A stretch of 64,000 nucleotides of DNA from JAPLDA01 sp043787975. Lineage in GTDB: Bacteria; Bacteroidota; Bacteroidia; AKYH767-A; 2013-40CM-41-45. Both the position numbers and the translations under genes were made by a program. Below the pieces are notes generated by a model that ran no database searches, was not told the DNA's origin, and saw only the letters and a program-made list of their open reading frames with translations. Below, one piece after another: positions 43,254 to 52,300 of this stretch. Where the stretch lies: the NCBI GenBank assembly GCA_043787975.1, contig JAYVUK010000041.1, forward strand, positions 19,862 to 83,861. The letters are read 5' to 3'. How positions within the stretch are numbered: the first letter of the stretch is position 1; the number at the start of each line of letters is the position of its first letter.

Positions 43254-44621
43254 TCAGATGCTCGCTTGCCCAAGCAGTATAACCGGATTTTCCATCAGTC
43301 CTTTAAAAGTGCGCAGGAAATCAGCACCTGTTGCGCCATCCACGACACGATGATCACAACTCAACGTAACTTTCATCACATTGCCCGGAACAACCATTCC
43401 ATTTTTTACCACAGGTTTTTGCATGATGCCGCCAACTGCAAGGATGCATGCATCAGGAGGATTGATGATGGCTGTGAATTCTTCGATGCCATACATGCCA
43501 AGGTTTGAAATCGTAAATGTGCTTCCTTCCCAATCGGCAGGCTGCAGTTTTTTATCTTTTGCTTTCTGTGCAAACTCTTTTACTTCAGCATTGATGTGTC
43601 GAAGTGTTTTACTGTCTGCAAAACGAACAACGGGAACGAGTAATCCTTCATCCACCGCAACAGCAACACCAATATGAATGTGGTGATTGATACGGATATG
43701 TGCTGAGCCTGTCGGTTGCGCTGAGCCTGTCGAAGCGTCCGCCAGCCACGATGAATTCACTTTCGGATGCTGACGCAATGCAGCAGCAGCAGCTTTAATA
43801 ACAAGATCATTGTATGAAACTTTTGAACCCGTCACGGCATTGATGCTTTCGCGAACCATCATCATCGCATCCATGTTCATTTCAACAGTCAAATAGAAAT
43901 GCGGAGAAGTGAATTTGCTTTCTGCTAATCGTTTTGCAATGGTCTTGCGCATCTGTGAAACGGCAATCTCATCATAGCTTTCTTCAGTAACCGGAGCAAC
44001 AAAAAGTCCGGCAGGAGTTCCGCCATTCACTACGTTGCCAGGTTTAAACCAGTCAATGTCACGTTTTACAATTCTTCCGGAGTCACCGCTGCCCATGATT
44101 TGTGCGAGATCAATTCCTTTTTCGGATGCAAGACGTTTCGCAAGCGGTGATGCTTTTGTTCTGTCATCGGTTGTGCTGGAAGAAGGACGAGTAGTTGCAG
44201 AAGCTGTCACAGGTTTTGAAGCAGGAATAGGAGCTACCGATGGTTTTGGCGGTTCCGATTTTGCAGGCTTAGTCTCAGTTTTTTTGTCAACAGTTTTAGT
44301 CTCTTCTTTTTCGTTGCCAACTGCCGACTGCTGACTGCCACTTTTCTTTTTCTCTTCCTCAAGAAGTTTTGCGTAATCTTCACCGGCTTTGCCCAGTACA
44401 GCAAGCACACCATCCACAGGAACAGCTTCTCCTTCTTTTACTCCGATGTAAAGAAGCACACCTTCCTGGTACGATTCAAATTCCATCGTTGCTTTGTCGG
44501 TTTCTATATCAGCAACCAGTTCACCGGATTTTACCGTGTCACCAACTTTTTTGTGCCACTTCGATACAACACCTTCCGTCATTGTATCACTCATCTTGGG
44601 CATTCTAACTAGTTCGGCCAT
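43254..44621 (-). CDS. pdhC: Pyruvate dehydrogenase complex E2 (dihydrolipoamide acetyltransferase)
   Basis: The core enzyme of the pyruvate dehydrogenase complex, passing the acetyl group to CoA. One N-terminal lipoyl domain has the lipoylated lysine in ETDKATMEF (Lys43). A low-complexity linker (about 85-150) follows, then an E1/E3-binding domain (KASPLAKRLASEKGIDL, about 154-172), then the catalytic domain with DHRVVDGATGADFL near the C-terminus. It has 455 residues. Two short repeats are embedded in frame. One lies in the linker (SQQSAVGNEKE). A second lies in the catalytic domain, adding about 13 residues (ASTGSAQPTGSAH) between SSWLAD and IRINHHIHIG. The E1 alpha gene is on the other side of a four-helix-bundle gene. 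Confidence 0.95.
   Translation of the reverse strand: MAELVRMPKMSDTMTEGVVSKWHKKVGDTVKSGELVADIETDKATMEFESYQEGVLLYIGVKEGEAVPVDGVLAVLGKAGEDYAKLLEEEKKKSGSQQSAVGNEKEETKTVDKKTETKPAKSEPPKPSVAPIPASKPVTASATTRPSSSTTDDRTKASPLAKRLASEKGIDLAQIMGSGDSGRIVKRDIDWFKPGNVVNGGTPAGLFVAPVTEESYDEIAVSQMRKTIAKRLAESKFTSPHFYLTVEMNMDAMMMVRESINAVTGSKVSYNDLVIKAAAAALRQHPKVNSSWLADASTGSAQPTGSAHIRINHHIHIGVAVAVDEGLLVPVVRFADSKTLRHINAEVKEFAQKAKDKKLQPADWEGSTFTISNLGMYGIEEFTAIINPPDACILAVGGIMQKPVVKNGMVVPGNVMKVTLSCDHRVVDGATGADFLRTFKGLMENPVILLGQASI
43701..43737 (+). repeat. GCTGAGCCTGTCG-type repeats inside the E2 catalytic domain
   Basis: GCTGAGCCTGTCGG and GCGCTGAGCCTGTCGAAGCG lie next to each other. These are inverted relatives of the repeat at 16008 in the rhomboid gene. 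The inserted length keeps the frame, adding about 13 residues in a loop before a conserved IRINHHIHIG segment. Confidence 0.75.
44316..44346 (+). repeat. CTGCCGACTGCTGACTGCC-type repeat in the E2 linker
   Basis: CAACTGCCGACTGCTGACTG belongs to the family seen near 38473. It encodes the linker residues G-S-Q-Q-S-A-V-G. Because the linker is flexible, insertion here would be tolerated. Confidence 0.65.
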
Positions 44622-44638
44622 GTTTATATGAATTAGAA

Positions 44639-44665
44639 ATTCTAAATTTTAAATTCTAAATTTTT
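44639..44665. repeat. 27-nt inverted repeat, left copy, around four-helix gene 2
   Basis: These 27 nt are exactly the reverse complement of 45022-45048. The sequence is built from ATTCTAAATTTTAAATTC and similar units, which are also partly self-complementary. It contains the TAG stop of the four-helix gene and its last codons (NLEFKI). Confidence 0.9.
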
Positions 44666-45016
44666 GGTTTGCAAATTATTTTGTGAAGTTTTAATAATGG
44701 CGTAAAGGATATTGAGAATGTCTTCAATGCTTCGAAGGTATTTTGAATAATCCGTTTTCACTAACTGACTTCTTTCCATAAGTCGTAAAAAGTATCTTGT
44801 TTCCCGGGCTTCCTTGGTTGCGATAACTAATTTAGCAATAAAATCTTTTCTGGAATGCGCAGCTATCGCTTCTTCGGTATTTGCACCGATGCTGGTTCCG
44901 GCTCTTACAATTTGTTTCGACAAAATGAATTCGTTTTTTGATAATAACAACTTATACAAATCAATAATGTCCAAAGCAAAATCAAATGTCTTGTTTAAAA
45001 TAAGGTTTTCTTTCAT
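44642..45016 (-). CDS. Four-helix-bundle protein (23S rRNA IVP/Avd-like), copy 2
   Basis: A 124-residue four-helix-bundle protein, the second of this family in the window but only distantly like the one at 38555. Signatures are MKENLILNKTFDFALDII, then LSKQIVRAGTSIGANTEEAIA and KEARETRYFLRLM. It separates two subunits of pyruvate dehydrogenase, with E2 on one side and E1 alpha on the other, which is not where a functional partner would be expected. It is enclosed by a perfect 27-nt inverted repeat (44639-44665 and 45022-45048). The start lies 6 nt inside the right copy, and the left copy encodes the C-terminus and stop. Confidence 0.87.
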   Translation of the reverse strand: MKENLILNKTFDFALDIIDLYKLLLSKNEFILSKQIVRAGTSIGANTEEAIAAHSRKDFIAKLVIATKEARETRYFLRLMERSQLVKTDYSKYLRSIEDILNILYAIIKTSQNNLQTKNLEFKI

Positions 45017-45021
45017 GGCTA

Positions 45022-45048
45022 AAAAATTTAGAATTTAAAATTTAGAAT
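45022..45048. repeat. 27-nt inverted repeat, right copy, around four-helix gene 2
   Basis: Exact reverse complement of 44639-44665. It lies just upstream of the four-helix gene start at 45016, and another TTTAGAAT unit follows on the far side before the E1 alpha stop at 45060. Confidence 0.9.
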
Positions 45049-45059
45049 TTAGAATTGGG

Positions 45060-46055
45060 TTACTCTCTAATATACGGATAGTCAGGCTGCACATAAACAT
45101 CTTTATAAAGTTCCGAAGGATCCGGGTACGGAGATTCTTCTGCAAACTTTACAGATGCTTCAACGATGTCTTTTACTCTTTTATCAATCTCTTCAATCTG
45201 CGAATCTGCGGCATATTTCTTTTCACGGATCGTTTTCAAAACCATCTCCACCGGATCTTTTGCTTTGTAAGAATCCACTTCTTCTTTTGTTCTGTATTTC
45301 GCCGGATCACTCATTGAATGTCCTTTGTAACGGTATGTAATGACCTCAAGAAGATAAGGACCTTTGCCATCACGCGCATGTTGAACGGCTTTTTCCATCG
45401 CTTCATGAACCGCTTCCACGCTCATTCCATCAACAGCTTCAGAAGGCATCTCATAAGCTAAACCGATTTTATACAATTCAGTCACGTTGCTGGTTCGTTC
45501 TACCGATGTTCCCATTGCATAATTGTTATTCTCAATAATGAAAACGACAGGCAAGGACCATAACATCGACATGTTGAAAGCTTCATGTAATGCACCTTGA
45601 CGAACAGCGCCATCACCCATGTAACATGCACAGATATTTTTTGTGCCTTTGTATTTTTCAGCAAAAGCAATTCCTGCTCCGAGCGGAATTTGTCCACCAA
45701 CGATTCCATGTCCGCCAAAAAAGCGATGCTCTGCAGAGAACATGTGCATGGAACCACCTTTACCTTTTGAACATCCGGTTGCTTTGGCAAACAATTCAGC
45801 CATCACTTCATTGGAAGAAACACCTTTTGCAATGGCATGGGCGTGATCGCGGTAAGCAGTGATCATCGCATCTTCTTTTTTGAGAACGGTCATAGCACCG
45901 GCAACCACAGCTTCCTGCCCGATGTAAAGATGACAGAATCCTTTTATCTTTTGCATTCCATATAATTGCCCGGCACGCTCTTCAAACTTGCGCATGAGTA
46001 ACATGTCTTCGTACCACTTCAAATAATGTTCTTTGGTAAATTTTGTTTTCGCCAT
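45060..46055 (-). CDS. pdhA: Pyruvate dehydrogenase E1 alpha subunit
   Basis: Thiamine-diphosphate-dependent subunit that decarboxylates pyruvate, working with E1 beta (not in this window) and the E2 encoded nearby. The start is ATG 46055 (MAKTKFTKEHYLKWYED), since the longer frame adds seven residues only. It has 331 residues. The ThDP/Mg motif runs from GDGAVRQGALHEAFNMS (about 154-170) to IENNNYAMGTS. RYKGHSMSDPAKYR (about 266-279) is the phosphorylation-loop region of related enzymes. E2 follows after the four-helix gene insertion, so the original pdhA-pdhC operon seems to have been split. Confidence 0.96.
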   Translation of the reverse strand: MAKTKFTKEHYLKWYEDMLLMRKFEERAGQLYGMQKIKGFCHLYIGQEAVVAGAMTVLKKEDAMITAYRDHAHAIAKGVSSNEVMAELFAKATGCSKGKGGSMHMFSAEHRFFGGHGIVGGQIPLGAGIAFAEKYKGTKNICACYMGDGAVRQGALHEAFNMSMLWSLPVVFIIENNNYAMGTSVERTSNVTELYKIGLAYEMPSEAVDGMSVEAVHEAMEKAVQHARDGKGPYLLEVITYRYKGHSMSDPAKYRTKEEVDSYKAKDPVEMVLKTIREKKYAADSQIEEIDKRVKDIVEASVKFAEESPYPDPSELYKDVYVQPDYPYIRE

Positions 46056-46174
46056 GGTCAGAGTTTCAGAATACATCGATCAATATTATTGGATTATTCA
46101 GACGCGCAAAGATAGGAGAAATGTAAAATGAGGAGCAAACCGGGCTATGGAAGTTTCTCCACTAGTAAGCAAGG

Positions 46175-46250
46175 AGTATTTGGTTCGGAGTTCGGAGACT
46201 CATCTTAGGAACACCTTTCTACTCCGAACACCGGACTAAATACTAAATAC
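46175..46250. repeat. Inverted repeat downstream of the DinB gene (copy 2)
   Basis: The first 24 nt (46175-46198) are identical to 28967-28990. The second arm includes CTCCGAACACCGGACTAAAT and pairs imperfectly with the first. It lies about 14-90 nt past the stop of the DinB-type gene at 46264, and so occupies the same position as copy 1 relative to the other DinB gene. Confidence 0.75.
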
Positions 46251-46263
46251 CAATTCCTAAATA

Positions 46264-46797
46264 CTACTTACTGTCAGGTGCTTTCGTAATAAACTCACCC
46301 GATTTTCCCCTTGCAATGGATAGTGTTTTAAAATCCGTTGATTTTATTTGCTTCGCAAGAAATACAATTTGTCCGCAGTGATACGCATAATGTGTTAACT
46401 GCCGTTGAATGGCGCGAAGAACAGTATGTGCTTCGTTTCGGATGTAAATGATTTTCAGGAGATCGTCTTCTTTTAATTCTTCAATGGATTTGAAAGTGCA
46501 AGACCATCCGGTGTTCCAGAAGTTCATCAATTCTTCTCGCGATTTTAAATCGTCGATGAATTCACCATCACGGTTTCGGTTTGGTTTTTCGCCGTCACTT
46601 GTCAGGAAATCTGTAAAACGCGACAACATATTTCCGGCAAGATGTTTCATAATAATCACGATGCTGTTCGATTCTTTGTCGGGTTGATAATGCAAATCAC
46701 TATCTGAAAGCTGCTCAATGGCTTTCTCGGCATTCGATTTCAGTCCATGAAAACTTTTGATTGATTCGGCCAGGTATTCTTGTGATATATCATTCAT
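46264..46797 (-). CDS. DinB/DUF1572-type protein
   Basis: A 177-residue DinB-fold protein of the DUF1572 type. The motifs are MKHLAGNMLSRFTDFLTSDG (about 50-69) and RQLTHYAYHCGQIVFLAK (about 131-148). They provide histidines at the expected metal-site positions, although the pattern differs from the gene at 29037. The function is unknown; relatives are thiol transferases or putative metal enzymes. An inverted repeat shared with the other DinB gene lies past its stop. Upstream is another repeat-rich gap (TTAAATGG...CCATTTAA). Confidence 0.85.
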   Translation of the reverse strand: MNDISQEYLAESIKSFHGLKSNAEKAIEQLSDSDLHYQPDKESNSIVIIMKHLAGNMLSRFTDFLTSDGEKPNRNRDGEFIDDLKSREELMNFWNTGWSCTFKSIEELKEDDLLKIIYIRNEAHTVLRAIQRQLTHYAYHCGQIVFLAKQIKSTDFKTLSIARGKSGEFITKAPDSK

Positions 46798-46809
46798 TGT
46801 TGCTTTTGA

Positions 46810-46897
46810 GTTGGAATGTTGAATTGTTAAATGGATAAATGGTTAAAGTGGAAATTAGGAACCAGCCATTCAACCATTTAACAAGTTGGTCATTTAG
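46810..46897. repeat. Inverted repeat (TTAAATGG type) upstream of the DinB gene
   Basis: GTTGAATTGTTAAATGG and ATAAATGGTTAAAGTGG on the left arm face CCATTCAACCATTTAACAAG on the right. Pairing is imperfect. It lies between cdd and the DinB gene, both on the minus strand. Confidence 0.6.
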
Positions 46898-46900
46898 CAA

Positions 46901-47392
46901 TTATTTTTGCTTCAAATCATCTCCATCAAACATAAAAGGCAGAAAGTTTTTTATGCCTTCAGCAACCAATATTTTCCCACTTTCTCCAATCAAAATTAAA
47001 CGAATTGGAGTTTTGTAACGGTGTTCATATTCTGCAATCGCTTGTCTACAGGCACCACACGGAGCCACCGGTTTGTCAATGAGAAATTGGTTTGAGGAAG
47101 CCGTGATTGCAATGGCCTTCATTTTTATTCCCGGATAATTTGCTCCGGCCGCAAAAATGGCAACACGTTCTGCGCAAAGTCCGATCGGGTACGAAGCATT
47201 TTCCTGGTTGTTTCCTTTTACAATGATTCCATTGTCAAGCATAACAGCAGCACCTACATGAAAATTTGAATACGGTGCATATGCATTCTTTACACTGTCG
47301 CGTGCTTCAGCAACTAATTTTTTGTCTTCAGCATTGAGTTCATCAACCGAATCGAATTCAAAAAACTCCGATTGAACCACTGTTTTCTTCAT
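46901..47392 (-). CDS. cdd: Cytidine deaminase
   Basis: Deaminates cytidine or deoxycytidine to uridine in pyrimidine salvage. It has 163 residues. The zinc site is CAE at 73-75 (with Glu75 as proton shuttle) and the PCGACRQ pair of cysteines at 112 and 115. FHVGAAVML (about 44-52) and NQENASYPIGLCAER are typical of the homotetrameric type. A cdd gene near porV and pdhA also occurs in some other Bacteroidota (recollection), so this order may be ancient. The downstream gap to the DinB gene is repeat-rich. Confidence 0.94.
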   Translation of the reverse strand: MKKTVVQSEFFEFDSVDELNAEDKKLVAEARDSVKNAYAPYSNFHVGAAVMLDNGIIVKGNNQENASYPIGLCAERVAIFAAGANYPGIKMKAIAITASSNQFLIDKPVAPCGACRQAIAEYEHRYKTPIRLILIGESGKILVAEGIKNFLPFMFDGDDLKQK

Positions 47393-47429
47393 GGGTGAAA
47401 TACGTTTTATAAAAGGGAGTTAAAGATAG

Positions 47430-47475
47430 TGTTTAGTCATTAGTCATTAGTCATTGGTCACTGGTCATTGGTGTT
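47430..47475 (+). repeat. Tandem (T)AGTCAT-like repeat
   Basis: TAGTCATTAGTCATTAGTCA and then TTGGTCACTGGTCATTGG form a run of 7-nt units with drift. There are no spacers of the CRISPR kind. It fills most of the gap between cdd and ispF. Confidence 0.7.
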
Positions 47476-47488
47476 TTGTCACTCACGT

Positions 47489-47965
47489 TCACTTTTTATT
47501 TTCCAAAAGCACGACTGCATAACAACTGATTCCTTCTTCACGCCCTACATAGCCCAGCTTTTCAGTTGTCGTGGCTTTGATTGAAATATCATTCAGGCTG
47601 ATATTCATAACAGCGCAAAGAGATTCTTTCATGGCCGGAATGTGCAAGGCAATTTTCGGTTGCTGAAGACAAAGTGTTACATCAATATTTCCGATTGAAT
47701 AATTTTTTTCAGCGATTAACCGGATTACTTCTTTCAATAAAATTTTACTGTCGATGTTTTTATATTTTCCGGACGTGTCAGGAAAGTGATAACCGATGTC
47801 GTTCAGGTTCGAGGCTCCGAGCAACGCATCGCAGATTGCATGAATCATCACATCAGCATCGGAATGCCCGACTGCGCCTTTGGAATGTTCAAGTTTAATT
47901 CCGCCAATCCAAAGATCGTATCCTTCTTTCAGTTGATGTACATCAAAGCCGAATCCTATTCTCAT
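47489..47965 (-). CDS. ispF: 2-C-methyl-D-erythritol 2,4-cyclodiphosphate synthase
   Basis: MEP-pathway enzyme that forms the cyclic diphosphate from CDP-ME-2-phosphate. The zinc ligands Asp8 and His10 lie in FGFDVHQL, and His42 in DADVMIHAICDALLG. The substrate-site serine lies in KGAVGHSDADV. The C-terminus has IKATTTEKLGYVGREEGISC. At 158 residues the length is typical. No other isoprenoid gene is near. It is followed by cdd downstream and preceded by porV, with a terminator between. Confidence 0.97.
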   Translation of the reverse strand: MRIGFGFDVHQLKEGYDLWIGGIKLEHSKGAVGHSDADVMIHAICDALLGASNLNDIGYHFPDTSGKYKNIDSKILLKEVIRLIAEKNYSIGNIDVTLCLQQPKIALHIPAMKESLCAVMNISLNDISIKATTTEKLGYVGREEGISCYAVVLLENKK

Positions 47966-47989
47966 GTGTTTTTAGTTTATGGATGCAAA

Positions 47990-48035
47990 GAAAAAACAAA
48001 AGCGGATGATTACTAAATCACCCGCTTTTAAAAAT
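47990..48035 (-). terminator. Terminator after porV
   Basis: On the minus strand AAAAGCGG pairs with CCGCTTTT, with inner GATT/AATC pairing and a T-run (TTTTTTCTTT) afterwards. It starts about 20 nt past the porV stop. Confidence 0.75.
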
Positions 48036-48051
48036 CATTTTTTAATCGCTC

Positions 48052-49275
48052 TTATTCTGTTTTACTGTCGTCTGTATTATTTTCTTTTTTCAATCCGTCA
48101 AAATCAAACAAGAGTGTAAAGCGAAGTGTGTTTGCCAATGGATTTCGCTGAACGGTAGGAATCAGGTAGGCGAAATCCAAACCGAACACGTTATATTTCA
48201 AACCCGCACCAATGGTGAAAAACTGGCGGTTACCTTTGGTCGCTGCTTCATGAAAATATCCTGCGCGAATCGCGAATTGTTTATCGTACCAATATTCCAT
48301 TCCGAGTGAATAATTAATTTCTTTTACTTCTTCACTGAAACCGGCCGGAGCATCACTCCATGAACTGAATAAAGCCTGTGCAACTGAAATATTGGAAGGG
48401 TCTTTACCGGCAACAATGTAACGTGTGCCACCTGAATCAGCATAAATGGGTGGAGTAGGAACGAGCAACTTGTTCATGTCGACACCGAATGCTATCGTGT
48501 TGTATTGATCGAGGTCAAGTTTTAAATCCGCACCAAGTCGGAAGTTGGTTGGAATAAAGTCTTTTACTCCACTTTCTGTATAAGAAATTTTTGATCCGAT
48601 GTTCGAAATGTCAAGCCCTGCTGACAGCAATGCTTTCTTTTTTGAAACTTCCAGTTCATGACGGTAATATCCCGATAAGTCGGCAGCCACCGAAGTTCCT
48701 GCATGCGTAGAAATATTGCCTTGGGTAATAGAGGCACCACCGGTAAGATTTGAATTGATGTATCGAAGTGCAAGACCCCCGGAAAAATCTTCTCCCAGTT
48801 TTCTTGAATACGCAGCGTCTACTGCCCATTCGCTTGGAGCGAAGTGTCCGTTTGGATCACCTGTTTCGGTAGTAAAATCAATGTTACCCAACGAGAAGTA
48901 AAGCAGCGATAAGGCAATGGCCTGGTCACCGCCTAATTTTTTGTACCCTGATAAATAAGCCAGGTTGATATCGTTGACAAGTTCTCTCAACCATGGTGTA
49001 TAGGAAACAGAAAAGCCAATGTCCTTTTCAATGAAGGCCAGCTTAGCCGGATTCCAATGAATGGAATTGGCATCGGGAGATGTAGCAACACCGTTGTCGC
49101 CCATTCCACCGGCTCTTGCATCCGGTGATATTAATAAAAACGGAACAGCGGTCGTAATGGTATTAACCTGTCCTAAAAGGGAATCTTTGAATGAGCTTAC
49201 CTGTGCAAAATTCTGATTTGCAAAGAGAAATAAACATACCAGTACAAGAGGTATTCTTTTTTGTTTAAAATTCAT
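48052..49275 (-). CDS. porV: Type IX secretion shuttle protein PorV
   Basis: Outer-membrane beta-barrel that carries T9SS cargo from the translocon to the sortase PorU. It is set from ATG 49275 (MNFKQKRIPLVLVCLFLF) and has 407 residues. A signal peptide ends around ANQNFAQ. The strongest signatures are PFLLISPDARAGGMGDNGVA (about 46-65), SIHWNPAKLAFIEKDIGFSV and AVDAAYSRKLGEDFSGGLA. The family domain corresponds to FadL-like PorV/LptO. It lies directly downstream of porU (57 nt between) on the same strand, the expected partnership. Confidence 0.93.
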   Translation of the reverse strand: MNFKQKRIPLVLVCLFLFANQNFAQVSSFKDSLLGQVNTITTAVPFLLISPDARAGGMGDNGVATSPDANSIHWNPAKLAFIEKDIGFSVSYTPWLRELVNDINLAYLSGYKKLGGDQAIALSLLYFSLGNIDFTTETGDPNGHFAPSEWAVDAAYSRKLGEDFSGGLALRYINSNLTGGASITQGNISTHAGTSVAADLSGYYRHELEVSKKKALLSAGLDISNIGSKISYTESGVKDFIPTNFRLGADLKLDLDQYNTIAFGVDMNKLLVPTPPIYADSGGTRYIVAGKDPSNISVAQALFSSWSDAPAGFSEEVKEINYSLGMEYWYDKQFAIRAGYFHEAATKGNRQFFTIGAGLKYNVFGLDFAYLIPTVQRNPLANTLRFTLLFDFDGLKKENNTDDSKTE

Positions 49276-49332
49276 ATTGTGTTTTAATATAAAGGATGGC
49301 AAATATACGTGCTAAACGCAAATTGGTTTTGT

Positions 49333-52300
49333 TTATTTTAAGATAACCAATTTTTCAAATTTTTCAGCGTACCGGGTTTCAGATGCTTTTACTCTTAATT
49401 TATAGATATAAACCCCTCTTCCGATTCTGTTCCCGTAGTCATCTAAGCCATCCCATGAGATTGCATCAGACCGGTAACCTTCTGTACTTACGCGTTCATC
49501 AATTGTTTTAATAAGTTTTCCGGAAATGGTAAATATCTGAATCATCACCTGCAAAGAAGTGCATGGGCAATTGTATTCAAACATAAAATTGGTATGGGTA
49601 GTAAACGGATTCGGATAGTTCAGTACATGACTAAGAGCAAGTGCAGAAGATGACGCAACAATAAACTCGGTATACGCCTCATTCGAATTATTATAAACGT
49701 CCCACACTTTAAACTTCAACGAATGTCTTCCTTCATCAAGACTTGAAAGTTTAAATTTAACGGTTCCTTTTTGATAATTGTTCAAATCGGATTGGTAATA
49801 ATCATTTAAAACAAAAAGTTTTTTATTGTCATTATCCAATTGGGCAGTGATGTCGTGACCAATGCCTGTTCCGGCTGTGTTGACTCCGCTTGAATCAATA
49901 ACGGTTGCATACAAATAAGGATTCTGATCGGTGAGTCCGCCGAAAACAAATTTATCATCGTTGATGTACAATTTCACATCCGGGCCCCTGGTATCGTTGG
50001 CAGCATTGGTATTGATTCCTCCCACAACAACATTTTCAAAATAACCGTTCCCGTCTTCCGTTCCATTGGTGGTGTAATAACTCAATCGTCCGAAACCATA
50101 TTGAAAGGAAATATCCTTCGGAACTACAAACGTGTACGAAAAATCACCGTTCACAACACTTGCCTTACCCCGGTACAACACATTTTTTTGCAATGAGAAT
50201 GGAAAAGGAGTATCATAATCATTCGGATCAGTGGATAATGAGTCCTGTCCCAAGGTAAAATAGGTTACAGATTTATCGTACACGGTAGGATAAATAACAC
50301 CATTGAAATTGGTAAGCTTAATACCACTGTGATCCTGAACTTCTCCCGTGATGGTAATTTTGCTCAAAGCTTTCAGTGTATCAGGAACCACGTTGACGGC
50401 CACAGAATTAATCGAATTTGTTTTCACATTCCATGTCGGGTACGACAGCGTCAATGCAGGATCCCCAAGCAAAATAAAATTTCTTGTGTTGAGATTATTG
50501 TATTCAATTTTTGTCTGTTCAAAGACATCGCCCATCGTTGGTGGCTTCCCGTTGATCGGTTCAAAGACATGATGAAAAAATGCAATGCACAATTGCTGGT
50601 TGGTACTTGAATAAGCAAGTCGTGATGTCGTAAACAAACCAATGCCTCCTCCGTTCGGATTAAGCAGCACCAATTCTCCGGCAGAAGTTCTCGCCGGGTC
50701 ATCCACGCGTGTGAACTCGCAGGTTGCTGTAAGAAAAGCAGCCAGACTTTTACTATTCGTCCAACTGTTGATATCATCCACTTCCAGCACGCGTTCATGT
50801 GCCCAACCGACTTCACCGCCATGACCAACGTAAGTCATCAATAAAGTTCCCCGCTGAACACGGTTAACGATCGCCTGTCTTGCATCGGGAAAGCGTTGTC
50901 CGCCCGGGGTTGATTCTTCTTTGTAAGCGTCCAGGTAAATCTTGTCAATGTTATATACCGGATGATTTGTTTTTACAGTGGCCGCCAATCCATCCGCTCC
51001 GTTACTGTTAGCGTGAACATTTCCATTCCCGTCATCGCCTACAAAGGTCACCATGTTCCGCCAGTCACCGAAGGCCGAACCTGCCTGGTCCAGGCAGGCA
51101 GAGGAAGTGGTGGTAGCAGTCGGATCAGGTGAAGCATAGGAGATTATTTTACTCACTACTGCTTCCGCTTCTGCAGTCGATTTTACGGGCAAACGCCCGA
51201 CTCCGATATCCACGATACCATTGGTGTTGTCCCAATCGCCTTCCGGATCATCGAGCATACAAAAGAAATCATCCGAAATATAAGAAGATCCAGGCGACAA
51301 TGAATTCTGTGATTGGTAGCTCAGGACATAATTGGTATTGGATGGCAAACGATTTTTATTGTCGTAGGAAGCATCGCCGAATAAAAGGAGATATTTTGGA
51401 AGAAGATTCGGATCAGAACCTGCCCGATCATAAAACATCTTCATAAAATCACGAATGGCGGATACATCCGGAGCTCCGGAAGAAAATTCGTTGTACACCT
51501 GGTCGTTTGTTACCACTGCAACTGAAAAATGATCGTGCGTTCTGTGAAAGTCGGCAAGTTTGTTTGCCTGAGATAAAAAAATCGGGTTTGTAAGAATTAT
51601 CATCTGGGTTTGTGGAATGGCATGCAGATTCTGATTCCCCACTTTTCCGTATGCATGTGCACTTAAAAAAATAATGTCGTTGAAGGCAACGAACTGGTGT
51701 AAAATATCAGCAGGAAATCGGAAAGATAAATCGGTTCCGTTGAAAGTTACCTGTTGATTTTTTACATTAAGAGGATCAGTAACATCCCATACCCGGAAAT
51801 CAGAATTTACATAGCTAATTGAATACTCGGCAACATTGGTTGCACCAACAGAACGAGAATCACGAAATACCAATTGACTTCCTGTTCCGCTACAAGTCAA
51901 AGACCGTCTTGCATTTAATTCGATGTAATTGAGCCAGCCTGTTGCGGAAATGTCATTTGATAAATATTGAAGTGACATAGATAGATCAGGCGAACTCGCT
52001 TGAATACTATCGATGACGGATCCGGAGTACGCATAACTATCTGTGATGCCGGTTCCGGTGTTACCCATTGAAAAGTTAGCAATATTTTGTCCGTTTACGG
52101 AAGTTTTGAAAGTGCTTCCATACGTGAAAGAACGGCCGATAGCGTCCACTTTTATTTTTACTTTTTCACTCGTGATGAGATTTGGGAAATTAAAAGAAAA
52201 ACTCCTGGTATTGTTGACCACATCAAATTGTTCTCCGTACCATTCGCGACCTGAGTGAAGGAAGTTTGAAACATCAACTTCGTGACCATTGTAATCATCA

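Noticed and set aside
47430..47475. Tandem AGTCAT units considered as a CRISPR-like array
   Set aside because: Units are contiguous and only 7 nt long with no unique spacers; no cas genes are present.
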